56,455 bases of DNA from NCBI GenBank assembly GCA_964489785.1, contig CAZAZY010000002.1:1-56455 (forward strand). Direction: 5' to 3'. Below, in pieces: positions 1 through 8,592 of the stretch. The DNA is from JAIPIY01 sp964489785. GTDB taxonomy: Bacteria; Patescibacteriota; Minisyncoccia; Phycocordibacterales; UBA1006. The stretch's first letter is position 1, and each line of letters begins with the position of its first letter. Both the position numbers and the translations under genes were made by a program. The notes beneath the pieces were generated by a model. That model was given only the letters and a program-made list of their open reading frames with translations, searched no databases and was not told the DNA's origin.

Positions 1-544
1 TTAAAAACTCTTCTATTTTTTTATGCAGTGCATCCAATGTGCTATCATTATGTATCACCACATCAGCCAATCTAATACATGCAGATAAATTCTGTCGCCC
101 TGGGTCAGTGGATTGCATTTCTTTTTCTTCGTCTGCAATAAATTCTTCCATAGTCACACTATCTGTGCTGGACCCACGAGAAACAATGCGTTTGTAACGA
201 ATCTGCCTGTCGGCATCTACTGCAACAATACTACAATGATCAGTGTTTCGTAATAATGCTATTTCAGCAACAGTTCGTAATGATTCCAAAATAACCAGCT
301 CATCCCCACGCGTCATTGCCTGTTTGTATAGCTGTTCAATAATATATGCAGGACCATATTGTTTTCGAAATTCATTTGCAACCAATGACATGTTTTCACG
401 AACTGGTTCTAATCCACGTCGTGCTATTTCTTGTAACAAAAAATCACGCACAGAATAATGTCGTGCGTTATGTTGGGTAACTAGATAATCTACTACAGCA
501 CCCTTGCCTGCACCGATGGTTCCGGTTAATCCAATAATGTACAT
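1..544 (-). CDS. CoaE-like P-loop nucleotide kinase (3' end cut by window edge)
   Basis: The frame opens at an ATG at 544 and stays open for 181 codons to the left edge with no stop, so the C-terminus is missing. A Walker A loop GTIGAGKG sits at about residues 8-15, followed by YSVRDFLLQEIARRG, a conserved-looking element of dephospho-CoA-kinase/adenylate-kinase-like P-loop proteins. RLADVVIHND near the visible end resembles the CoaE C-terminal region. CoaE itself phosphorylates dephospho-CoA in the last step of CoA synthesis, but this subgroup is broad, so the substrate is uncertain. A TATACT hexamer lies 10 nt before the ATG. The gene has its own promoter and follows the NUDIX gene on the same strand. 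Confidence 0.75.
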   Translation of the reverse strand, partial: MYIIGLTGTIGAGKGAVVDYLVTQHNARHYSVRDFLLQEIARRGLEPVRENMSLVANEFRKQYGPAYIIEQLYKQAMTRGDELVILESLRTVAEIALLRNTDHCSIVAVDADRQIRYKRIVSRGSSTDSVTMEEFIADEEKEMQSTDPGRQNLSACIRLADVVIHNDSTLDALHKKIEEFL

Positions 545-596
545 AATGAAAACCAGTATACAGGATTATATACTTTTCCAACACTTACCTCACTGC

Positions 597-1031
597 TTAT
601 TTATATTGTATAATTTCAAAAGCTTGCTTATACAGCACATACGCACTGCTATAAGTCACTGTTTTTTCTATGTCATCGATGGGACACCACCATGCCCGAA
701 TAACATCAGGTAATTCGGGCTGCAGTTCAACATCATGCATACTGGCAGAACCTATCCAAAATAAAACTTCTTTATCATAAAATACACCGTCTTGATCAAA
801 ATGATATTTTTGCATCAGAGGATCGCAATTAAATAATACAATATCAGTAATACTTGTTTCTTCTTTTACTTCACGTCGCATGGCGGTTATAGTGTCTTCA
901 TCCCCTTCTTTGTGTCCTTTAGGAAAACCGATATGTCCGTTGTCATTATGTACCAAAACAACATGGGTGGGGCTTTGTATATCATTAAATAAAATACATC
1001 CGTATGCGTAATCTTTTTTATTTTGATGCAT
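597..1031 (-). CDS. NUDIX hydrolase, Ap4A-hydrolase/MutT-like
   Basis: A 144-residue protein. It has a Nudix box GHKEGDED...RREVKEETSI that fits the G-x5-E-x7-REUxEExGU pattern, except that the Gly near the end is Ser. The preceding FPKGHKEGD resembles the diadenosine-tetraphosphate-hydrolase branch, which cleaves nucleoside diphosphates linked to another moiety. I chose the ATG at 1031 (MHQNKKDYAYG), because the upstream extension lies inside murC and does not look like the family. With this start the gene overlaps the end of murC by 14 nt, so it is probably translated from the murC message. The true substrate cannot be read from the sequence. Confidence 0.82.
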   Translation of the reverse strand: MHQNKKDYAYGCILFNDIQSPTHVVLVHNDNGHIGFPKGHKEGDEDTITAMRREVKEETSITDIVLFNCDPLMQKYHFDQDGVFYDKEVLFWIGSASMHDVELQPELPDVIRAWWCPIDDIEKTVTYSSAYVLYKQAFEIIQYK

Positions 1032-2322
1032 AAACAAGGTCCGGTACCAACGAGATAATATCCCCTGCACCTGTTAAACAAACTACGAAATCATTATTAA
1101 ACTTGTTTTTAATTTCTGGAACCAAAGATTCCAACGAATCAAATGCAGCTGCCGAAACACCACGTTCACGCAATGCATTCGCCAAAGGTTCTGAAGAGAC
1201 ATCTTGATTATCTGATTCACGCGCAACATAAATCGGGGCCAACAAAATTTCATCTGCCCGCGACAAGCTTTCCACAAATGCATCAAACAAAGATTCCGTA
1301 CGACTGATCAAATGGGGCTGAAATATCAAAACTATTTTTTTATCAGGATACTGTTCACGGAATGCATCCACTAATGCAGAAACTTTTTGTGGATTATGTG
1401 CATAGTCATCATACAGTAGCGCACCTTTTTCCGTTGTGCCATGCAATTGAAAACGTCTTTGTGTGCCACCAAACTGCAACAATGATGTTCGCGCCTGTGT
1501 ATCTGATACACCAACATGTCGCGCCATAGCATATGCCAAACGTGCATTTGATCGATTGTGTTCACCAGGTAACGATGTTTGAATATCTGTGTGTAATGTG
1601 TAATCAATTATTGGAAGAGAAGTATTCTGAATCACAGGTGCAATATGGGCATCAGTGGGATTTGTAATAACACAACCATCTTTTTTCGTCTGAGAAACCA
1701 ATGATTGAAAAGCGTTTTGAATATCTGCCAAATCTTTGTAGTAATCCAAATGATCTGCATCAATATTATTAATTCCCAAACACCATGGATGATACTGCAA
1801 AAATGCGCGACGATATTCATCTGCTTCGATAACCACATATTCACTGTTCCCCACACGAACATTTGATCCAATATCTGCCATGACTGATCCTACAATAATA
1901 GTTGGATCCAAACCTGCATCAACAAGAATTTTTCCCAGCATAGCAGTAGTCGTTGTTTTACCATGGGTTCCCGAAACTGCCAGTATTTTTTTTGTATCAA
2001 ATAATATTCCCAATGTTTCTGGATAAGAAATCACTGCAGGATAAGCATTTTGTAATTGTTGTAACAATTCTGGCTCTGCAACAGCCAACGCCTGTGAATA
2101 AATAATACAATCTGTATCAGTAGGTACCGATACAAATGATTGACCGATGGTAACCGAAATGCCTTCGTTTTGTAATTCATGTACTGTTTCACTGTCTGAT
2201 CTGTCACATCCAGAAACATCTTTGCCCTGCATGTGAAACAACCGGGCAATAGCAGAAACACCACTACCACCAATGCCAAAGAAGAATATTTTTTGTATGT
2301 TTAGAAGATTATCGGGTTTCAT
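1018..2322 (-). CDS. murC: UDP-N-acetylmuramate--L-alanine ligase MurC
   Basis: This enzyme adds L-alanine to UDP-MurNAc, the first peptide step of cytoplasmic peptidoglycan precursor synthesis. It is 434 residues long, near the usual 450-490. The N-terminal Rossmann motif GIGGSGVSAIARL is followed by the Mur-ligase ATP loop SGTHGKTTTTAM (about residues 115-126), the central EADEYRRAF segment, and DDYAHNPQKVSAL in the C-terminal domain. The start at 2322 lies 1 nt after the stop of murD, which points to translational coupling. The order murE-murD-murC with alr upstream makes this part of a wall-precursor block. Confidence 0.95.
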   Translation of the reverse strand: MKPDNLLNIQKIFFFGIGGSGVSAIARLFHMQGKDVSGCDRSDSETVHELQNEGISVTIGQSFVSVPTDTDCIIYSQALAVAEPELLQQLQNAYPAVISYPETLGILFDTKKILAVSGTHGKTTTTAMLGKILVDAGLDPTIIVGSVMADIGSNVRVGNSEYVVIEADEYRRAFLQYHPWCLGINNIDADHLDYYKDLADIQNAFQSLVSQTKKDGCVITNPTDAHIAPVIQNTSLPIIDYTLHTDIQTSLPGEHNRSNARLAYAMARHVGVSDTQARTSLLQFGGTQRRFQLHGTTEKGALLYDDYAHNPQKVSALVDAFREQYPDKKIVLIFQPHLISRTESLFDAFVESLSRADEILLAPIYVARESDNQDVSSEPLANALRERGVSAAAFDSLESLVPEIKNKFNNDFVVCLTGAGDIISLVPDLVYASK

Positions 2323-2323
2323 A

Positions 2324-3661
2324 TTATTTCAGATTTTCTATCTCATGTATAAACTGATCATTTCTGTCATATTCATTCTTGAAAATTCCAAACGAAGCAA
2401 AGGCAGGAGAAAAAAGAATCACATCACCTGCGGTTGTTTTTTCAAATGCATTTGCAACAGCATTTTTCATAGATGAAACAATCATATAGGGCACTGACAA
2501 AGGATGTTTGTCCAAAAATTCTTTTGTTCCTGTTCCATCTAAAAATACTACATATTTACATTTTGATTCAATCTCTGTATGCAGTTTTTTCATAGAAAGA
2601 CCTTTATCTGCTCCACCAGCAATCAAAATAATATTTGCATGATCTACTGACGCATCCCCCACTGATCGTAATGCTACTACGGTTGCATCAGCGGTTGTGG
2701 CATTGTTATCATTGTAGACTGGAATACCATGAATTTCTTTTATGAATTCCAGTCGTCCTGCAACTGCGCGAAAAGATTCTATTCCTTTTTTTTGGTCTTC
2801 TATTGAGATACCTAAAGATTGCACCGCCAACAATGCACAGGCAATGTTTTCTTTGTTATGTTCTCCTGGAATTGGTAAAACAAAATTGTCAGGCACACAA
2901 GACGCGTGCGCAACATGTACCGCGCTTTGGATATTGGCAACGTCACGAACAAAAGATTCTGCCTGGGGACCAACAATCAAAATATCATCTTTTTTCTGGT
3001 GTCTAAAAATATGCGATTTATCATAAAAATACAAATCTCGTGAACCACCATAATAATTCAGATGATCATCAAGAAACGTAGTGAATACAGAAACGTGCGG
3101 AGAAATCCGAGATTCACCAAAACCCTGCAACTGCCATGATGATAATTCCATAACTACGTAATCTCCTTTTTTAATTTTTGAAAGCAATGGCAATGTTGCA
3201 ATCCCACGGATATTTCCCGCTAGATGAGATCTTTTTCCGCATGATTCTAAAACATGATGTATTAATGTTGCAACGGTTGTTTTTCCACGAGTTCCTGTAA
3301 CACCAATAATAGTTACATCCTGCGCCAGTTTTGCAAATAATGATTCATCCATTTCGATAGGAATTTGATTATCCCGCGCATGTTCAATAAACAAAGAATC
3401 CAATGCAACCCCTGCCCCTTTTAGTATAAAATCTCGATCTTGAAAATCTTCTAATTCATGATGTCCCAGACGATACGTAATATTTTTACATGAAGATAAC
3501 TGATCTAATGATACAGCCAGTTCTTCTTTGGTTTTTATATCAGTCACAATCAACTCTGCACAATGTTCAGAAAGGAACAATGCATCACCAACACCACGAC
3601 CCAATAGACCAAGACCCATTTGAGTGACCTTTTTATCTTTAAAAAACTCTTTCCATTTCAT
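2324..3661 (-). CDS. murD: UDP-N-acetylmuramoyl-L-alanine--D-glutamate ligase MurD
   Basis: This ligase adds D-glutamate to UDP-MurNAc-L-Ala. It has 445 residues, the normal MurD size. The N-terminal domain starts MGLGLLGRGVGDALFL (a Rossmann-like UMAG-binding domain). The ATP loop GVTGTRGKTTVATL follows, then GEHNKENIACALL and the C-terminal YNDNNATTADATV motif typical of MurD. A TATACT hexamer preceded by TGA lies exactly 6 nt before the ATG (3668-3673), so the gene has its own promoter and a probably leaderless mRNA although it sits between murE and murC. GTRGKTT replaces the common GTNGKTT. Confidence 0.93.
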   Translation of the reverse strand: MKWKEFFKDKKVTQMGLGLLGRGVGDALFLSEHCAELIVTDIKTKEELAVSLDQLSSCKNITYRLGHHELEDFQDRDFILKGAGVALDSLFIEHARDNQIPIEMDESLFAKLAQDVTIIGVTGTRGKTTVATLIHHVLESCGKRSHLAGNIRGIATLPLLSKIKKGDYVVMELSSWQLQGFGESRISPHVSVFTTFLDDHLNYYGGSRDLYFYDKSHIFRHQKKDDILIVGPQAESFVRDVANIQSAVHVAHASCVPDNFVLPIPGEHNKENIACALLAVQSLGISIEDQKKGIESFRAVAGRLEFIKEIHGIPVYNDNNATTADATVVALRSVGDASVDHANIILIAGGADKGLSMKKLHTEIESKCKYVVFLDGTGTKEFLDKHPLSVPYMIVSSMKNAVANAFEKTTAGDVILFSPAFASFGIFKNEYDRNDQFIHEIENLK

Positions 3662-3667
3662 ATGGGT

Positions 3668-3673
3668 AGTATA
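3668..3673 (-). promoter_or_regulatory. -10 box of murD, 6 nt before ATG
   Basis: TATACT preceded by TGA. Transcription should start at or next to the ATG. Confidence 0.75.
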
Positions 3674-3703
3674 TCACAAATGATATACAGGGAAAAATGA
3701 TGG

Positions 3704-5155
3704 CTATTTGTTATTCAAAAATTCTTCAATGATTTCCTTGTCATCAAAATGATTTTTTACGCCCTGTATATCTTGATAGGTTTCGTGACCCTTTCCTGCA
3801 ACCAAGACAATATCATCAGATTTTGCACATTGTAATGCATACAAAATTGCTTCTTTTCTATCCAGAATAATTGTAGCTTTTTTAATATCATTGTCAGAAA
3901 CACCTGCATATACTTCTTCGATAATACGAATAGGATCTTCGAATCTTGGGTTGTCAGATGTGATAATGGTGTGATCTGACAAATGTGCACCAATACGACC
4001 CATCAGGGGTCTTTTCCCGCGGTCTCTGTCTCCCCCACAACCCATCACACAAATAATTCTTCCCGAACCTTTTTTAAATCCATGAATCGTAGTTAAAATA
4101 TTTTTCAAAGCATCTGGAGTATGGGCATAATCCACAATTGCAGTTATATTATTTCCACCTGAAATAATTTCACATCGTCCACGTGCACCCGACACACGAC
4201 CTAATACAGAAATAATTTCACCATCATCAAAGCCCAATTGTCGTAAACATCCAAAAACAGCCAAAAGATTATAGATATTAAAACTACCCACCAATGATGT
4301 GGTAATGACTTTGCCATCAATAATGACTGTACTACCAGAAACATCTGACGACCGTATCTGCGCCTGCAAATCTCCCGATTGTATACCATAGGTAACAACA
4401 GAAGATTTTGTACCAGATATCATAATCTGATAAGCTTCGTCATCCGCATTAACCAAAGAAAAAGATTTTTCATCCATCATTGAAAATAACATTTTCTTTG
4501 CCTGCGCGTAGTGATCCATGGTTCCATGAAAATCCAAATGATCCTGGGTCAGGTTGGTAAAAATTCCACCAGTAAAATGTGTCCCCACGACACGACCACG
4601 TATTAATGCATGACTGGATACTTCCATAAACACATACATACATCCCGCATCTCGCATATCAGCAAACAAAGATTGCAAGGTAATCGCATCAGGCGTGGTA
4701 TGCGTCGAAGCAATTATTTCTTTTCCTATACAATTATGCACCGTAGAAATCAAACCTGACTTTTTCCCTAATTCGGAAACTGCATGATATAACAATGTTG
4801 CAACCGTAGTTTTTCCATTGGTTCCTGTTACCCCTACTATGTTCATATCCTGTGATGGATTACCAAAAAATGCACTAGCAATATATCCAACAACCTGTTC
4901 TGCATTTTTTACTTGGACATATGTCACCGTATCGCTTCTTTTTTGAGGAACATCTTCACACACAATACATACAGCACCCATTGAAATAGCATCTTCGATA
5001 TAATCATGCCCATCGTGTATGGATCCCCGCACAGCAAAAAACATATCACCAGTGATAACCTTTTTAGAATCCAGTTTCAATCCCGTTATCTCGATAGATT
5101 CTGGACCAATAATGGCAAAAGTGTCTATGTTTTTAATAAGCTGATCAAGTTTCAT
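3704..5155 (-). CDS. murE: UDP-N-acetylmuramyl-tripeptide synthetase MurE
   Basis: This enzyme adds the third residue, a diamino acid, to UDP-MurNAc-L-Ala-D-Glu. It is 483 residues long, as usual for MurE. Visible motifs are GVTGTNGKTTVATLLYH (ATP loop, about residue 110), a Lys/His-containing substrate segment TTPDAITLQ, HLDFHGTMDHYAQAK, and SDNPRFEDP near residue 400. DNPR is the motif that in characterised MurE enzymes selects meso-diaminopimelate rather than lysine, so a meso-DAP cross-linked wall is inferred. A TATACT box sits 6 nt before the ATG. Confidence 0.93.
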   Translation of the reverse strand: MKLDQLIKNIDTFAIIGPESIEITGLKLDSKKVITGDMFFAVRGSIHDGHDYIEDAISMGAVCIVCEDVPQKRSDTVTYVQVKNAEQVVGYIASAFFGNPSQDMNIVGVTGTNGKTTVATLLYHAVSELGKKSGLISTVHNCIGKEIIASTHTTPDAITLQSLFADMRDAGCMYVFMEVSSHALIRGRVVGTHFTGGIFTNLTQDHLDFHGTMDHYAQAKKMLFSMMDEKSFSLVNADDEAYQIMISGTKSSVVTYGIQSGDLQAQIRSSDVSGSTVIIDGKVITTSLVGSFNIYNLLAVFGCLRQLGFDDGEIISVLGRVSGARGRCEIISGGNNITAIVDYAHTPDALKNILTTIHGFKKGSGRIICVMGCGGDRDRGKRPLMGRIGAHLSDHTIITSDNPRFEDPIRIIEEVYAGVSDNDIKKATIILDRKEAILYALQCAKSDDIVLVAGKGHETYQDIQGVKNHFDDKEIIEEFLNNK

Positions 5156-5161
5156 AAAAAC

Positions 5162-5167
5162 AGTATA
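5162..5167 (-). promoter_or_regulatory. -10 box of murE, 6 nt before ATG
   Basis: TATACT preceded by TGA; no Shine-Dalgarno sequence fits in the remaining space. Confidence 0.75.
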
Positions 5168-5189
5168 TCATACTCATGCATATAGAAAA

Positions 5190-6335
5190 TTAAAGAAAAA
5201 TTCTTGGAATATGCATATTCACATGAATAGCAACCCGGGTTGGGATTTCATAATTGATCGTATCTGCCCATAATGCAAATTGTTCACTGGTAATTTGTGC
5301 ATCACCCTGCCTGCCAAGAAGTACCACCTCGTCTTCCAATACTACACCGGGAATATCTGTTACATCAATCACAATATTATTCATAGACACACGACCTAAT
5401 AACGGTGCCTGATGCCCATGAACCAATACATATGATTTTCCTGACAATGACCGTACATATCCATCAGAATATCCAATTGGAACCACAGCCATCGTAGTTG
5501 GCTTATCAGTCTGATACGTACAACCATATCCAATAAATTTTCCCGCTGGAATTTTTTTTATTTGCGCAATACGTGCTTTCCAGATAAATGCAGGTACAAA
5601 ATCAAGAGTACTCTCTGGATGTAATTTTTTATAAGCAATCTTTACTTTCTCGGATGGCCACATACCATACAATGAAACTCCTATACGAGCCATATCAAAT
5701 TGTGATTCTGGAAATAACAATACAGCTGAAACCGCTGAACAATGCTTCATTATGTTTGCAAATCCTCTATTTTCCAATATAGCTATTGCAGTATTAAATT
5801 CCCCTAATTGCTCTTGGTAATATTCTGCATGTGTAGTATCTTCTATGCTTGCAAAATGTGTTGAAACTCCTTCAATGATAATATTTTTGTATTGTAAAAG
5901 ATGATCAATAAAATCAGGTAATTCAGAAATTAGTACACCCTGGCGATGAGTTCCTGTTTCAATTTTAATATGTACACGCACATCGGTATCTAATTTCCCC
6001 AACGCATCCAGTGTTTCTATATTGTAGACAATCATTCGACAATCCAATTTGGGAATGCGTGATACATCTGCCAATGCAACATATCCAATGATATATATTG
6101 GCGCTGTAATTTCCGCATCACGTAATACCTGGGCTTCTTCGATACTGTGTACAGCCAGCCAATCTGCACCCGAATCAAGAAAAATCTTTGCACACGGCAC
6201 AATACCGTGACCATATGCATTTGCTTTTACCACGGCACATAGTTTTGTAGTTGGCGAAAGCAAACTTTTACAAGCTTTAGTATTATGTACCAAAGCTTGT
6301 GTATCAATTTCAACCCAAGAAAGTTTTTTTGACAT
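5190..6335 (-). CDS. alr: alanine racemase (PLP-dependent)
   Basis: It interconverts L- and D-alanine and so supplies D-Ala for the wall peptide. The 381-residue protein has the PLP-lysine motif VVKANAYGHGI near residue 35, GVSLYGMWP, GYSDGYVRSL and RVSMNNIVIDVT in the C-terminal beta domain, with the expected order and spacing. It lies directly upstream of murE on the same strand and has its own -10 box (TATACT preceded by TGG, 6 nt before the ATG). Confidence 0.94.
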   Translation of the reverse strand: MSKKLSWVEIDTQALVHNTKACKSLLSPTTKLCAVVKANAYGHGIVPCAKIFLDSGADWLAVHSIEEAQVLRDAEITAPIYIIGYVALADVSRIPKLDCRMIVYNIETLDALGKLDTDVRVHIKIETGTHRQGVLISELPDFIDHLLQYKNIIIEGVSTHFASIEDTTHAEYYQEQLGEFNTAIAILENRGFANIMKHCSAVSAVLLFPESQFDMARIGVSLYGMWPSEKVKIAYKKLHPESTLDFVPAFIWKARIAQIKKIPAGKFIGYGCTYQTDKPTTMAVVPIGYSDGYVRSLSGKSYVLVHGHQAPLLGRVSMNNIVIDVTDIPGVVLEDEVVLLGRQGDAQITSEQFALWADTINYEIPTRVAIHVNMHIPRIFL

Positions 6336-6341
6336 ACATGT

Positions 6342-6347
6342 AGTATA
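6342..6347 (-). promoter_or_regulatory. -10 box of alr, 6 nt before ATG
   Basis: TATACT preceded by TGG. Confidence 0.75.
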
Positions 6348-6367
6348 CCAAATTAAATAAAGGTAAA

Positions 6368-7126
6368 CTATTTCTTTGCCAAAAGAATACGTTCAGCCAT
6401 TTCGCGATGTTCAGGTGTATTGATGCCAATTCCTTCTTCTGGAGTCACTGGTGATGATATAATCTTTTCCCCTTCTTCTACAGCCATACGAACTAAATCA
6501 GTAAGATAATATTCTTGTTGTGCATTGTTGTTATTTAGATGTTCCAAATGCTCAATCATCCAATCCGTTTTCAGACAAAAATACGTAGGATTTACATCAC
6601 GAATTTCTAATTGTTCTGGCGTAGCATCTTTTGCTTCGATAATACGTTCGATATGACCATCATCGCTACATACTACGCGACCCCAGCCAGAAAAAGCATT
6701 ATACCAATCGTCAAAATGAGGCACCGTAACAACACCCATAGTAATAACAGCATATGAAGCAATATGATTCTCTGCAAGTCTTTGTATCATTTCAGCAGAA
6801 ATCATTGGATGATCTCCGTTTAATACAATCGTTGGTTTTTCAGGGTCCAACAAATCACAAGCAGATTTTACCGCATGACCTGTTCCCAGCTGTTCTTTTT
6901 GAATCGCAAAGGTGTGACCAGGTCCCAAAATATCAGCAAACTTTTCTTTGTTATCCTCGCTGACCACAATAACAGGATTTTCGCATATACCACTAGATTG
7001 TATAGCATCTAAAATATGTTGCACCATAGGTTTTCCACCTAATTCAACCAAAGGCTTTGGCCGGTCTGCATTCATGCGTTTTCCATGACCCGCTGCCATA
7101 ATGACGATATTTACTGTATTTTTCAT
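6368..7126 (-). CDS. sugar-1-phosphate nucleotidyltransferase (GlmU N-domain-like, single domain)
   Basis: The product has 252 residues if it starts at MKNTVNIVIM (7126). Upstream in-frame starts at 7159 (ATG) and 7174 (TTG) would add residues with no family resemblance. The N-terminus carries the nucleotidyltransferase signature AAGHGKRMNADRPKPLVELGG, split by the G-x-G-x-R-M and PK elements, followed by LNGDHPMIS with the metal-binding Asp. This matches the uridyltransferase half of GlmU (GlcNAc-1-P to UDP-GlcNAc). The left-handed beta-helix acetyltransferase half is absent, so acetylation of GlcN-1-P would need another protein. It lies between the phosphoglucosamine mutase gene and alr, which supports a role in UDP-amino-sugar supply. 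Confidence 0.8.
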   Translation of the reverse strand: MKNTVNIVIMAAGHGKRMNADRPKPLVELGGKPMVQHILDAIQSSGICENPVIVVSEDNKEKFADILGPGHTFAIQKEQLGTGHAVKSACDLLDPEKPTIVLNGDHPMISAEMIQRLAENHIASYAVITMGVVTVPHFDDWYNAFSGWGRVVCSDDGHIERIIEAKDATPEQLEIRDVNPTYFCLKTDWMIEHLEHLNNNNAQQEYYLTDLVRMAVEEGEKIISSPVTPEEGIGINTPEHREMAERILLAKK

Positions 7127-7180
7127 ATACGGACCATGGTACCAAAAAGAGTGATTCATGTCGACCTTATTCAATAAATA

Positions 7181-8527
7181 TTATTTAATTTTAATAGCCA
7201 TTATCCAATCTTGTGCTTGTTCTTTTGTTGGTGCTTCGGCGAAAAACCGTACAATAGGTTCTGTATTTGATGCCCGGACATGCAACCAACCATTGTCAAA
7301 ATTCACTTTTATACCATCAGTTTCATCTATAGAGAATTCTGAAAATACTGTTTTTACTTTTTCAAGATACATTTCAACTTCTTGCCGTGAAGAAGCCTCT
7401 ATTTTATCTTTTACAATTTCATATTTGGGAATTTCTGCAACCAATTCGGATAATTTTTTTCCTGTTACCGCCAACATTTCCAAAATTAATATAATGCCCA
7501 CATAAGAATCTCGAACATATCCAATTTCTGGCCAAATAACACCACCATTTCCTTCACCGCCAAACACAGCCTGATGTTCTACCATTGCGTTCGCGACATG
7601 GATTTCTCCGATTTGCGTTCGTATACTATTACAACCAAATTCATTTGCCACATCATCAAACATTTTTGATGTCGAAAGATTAGCCACCACGGTGCCACCC
7701 TGTTTTTCTGTATGTGTTTGTAAATAATGACGCATTGTCAATGCCAATGTGTATTCTTCTCCAATGGGATTTCCCTTCTCATCAACAATAGCTAATCTGT
7801 CTGCGTCAGGATCCTGGGCAAAACCAATATGCGCACCAGTTTCGCGAACCTTTTGACCTAATACATCTAAAAATTCGGGCAATGGTTCTGGATTTCGTTC
7901 AAATTCTCCGTTAGTGTTTTCATGCAGATACATTGCATCAATACCTAACTGTTCCATCATATACCTATCTGCATCAATCCCAGCCCCATTTCCCACATCT
8001 ATGACAACTTTTAATTGTGCATTTTTAATTGTATCGATTTGAACATGTTTCAAAATCTTATCAATATGATTTTTTCCTGCATCATCTTGTTTTACAACAG
8101 ACCCAGATGCAGTATTCAACAAAGGATTCTCTCCAGATTCATATTGTTTAATAATCTGATTCATCACAGATGGGTCTAAAAATAATCCATCGGGACTAAA
8201 AAATTTCAATCCATTCCAGGGTGCAGGATTATGACTGGCAGTGATCATAATTCCAGCATCAGCAGATTCTGTGCGCACCATCAGCGCCAATGTTGGTGTT
8301 GCAGTAATACCACAATCAATACTATTACAACCATGTTCTTGCAACACCCGTATCACTATTTCTGAAATTTCATTACGACTCTTTCGTGTATCGGTACCTA
8401 ATAATACCTTCTTAGGCTTAACTACTGACAAAAATATTTTTATTAATTGTTCTGTATTTTCTGATGTTAATGATTCTCCCCAAATTCCACGAATACCTGA
8501 AATACCAAGCTTTAATGTGTTACTCAT
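7181..8527 (-). CDS. glmM: phosphoglucosamine mutase / phosphohexomutase
   Basis: The 448-residue alpha-D-phosphohexomutase shows all four active-site loops in order: TASHNPAPWNGLK (phosphoserine loop), DPDADRLAIVDE (metal loop), GGEGNGGVIWP (sugar-specificity loop) and RASNTEPIVRFF (phosphate loop). The family interconverts hexose 6- and 1-phosphates. Its place next to a GlmU-like gene argues for glucosamine phosphate, though phosphomannomutase or phosphoglucomutase activity is possible. I chose the ATG at 8527 (MSNTLKLGISGIRG) because a TATACT promoter element lies 8 nt before it and the longer frame would run through a terminator. Confidence 0.85.
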   Translation of the reverse strand: MSNTLKLGISGIRGIWGESLTSENTEQLIKIFLSVVKPKKVLLGTDTRKSRNEISEIVIRVLQEHGCNSIDCGITATPTLALMVRTESADAGIMITASHNPAPWNGLKFFSPDGLFLDPSVMNQIIKQYESGENPLLNTASGSVVKQDDAGKNHIDKILKHVQIDTIKNAQLKVVIDVGNGAGIDADRYMMEQLGIDAMYLHENTNGEFERNPEPLPEFLDVLGQKVRETGAHIGFAQDPDADRLAIVDEKGNPIGEEYTLALTMRHYLQTHTEKQGGTVVANLSTSKMFDDVANEFGCNSIRTQIGEIHVANAMVEHQAVFGGEGNGGVIWPEIGYVRDSYVGIILILEMLAVTGKKLSELVAEIPKYEIVKDKIEASSRQEVEMYLEKVKTVFSEFSIDETDGIKVNFDNGWLHVRASNTEPIVRFFAEAPTKEQAQDWIMAIKIK

Positions 8528-8535
8528 AGAGAAAT

Positions 8536-8541
8536 AGTATA
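8536..8541 (-). promoter_or_regulatory. -10 box of glmM, 8 nt before ATG
   Basis: TATACT preceded by TGG, directly beside the nrdA terminator. It decides the start at 8527. Confidence 0.7.
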
Positions 8542-8545
8542 CCAT

Positions 8546-8576
8546 AAAAAACACCCCAGCTATTGGGGTGTTTTTT
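8546..8576 (-). terminator. terminator after nrdA
   Basis: A 13-bp stem (AAAAAACACCCCA/TGGGGTGTTTTTT) with a 5-nt loop. The A/T tails make it work in either direction; it ends the nrdB-nrdA transcript ahead of the glmM promoter. Confidence 0.85.
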
Positions 8577-8592
8577 ATGAACTTGTGTAAAT

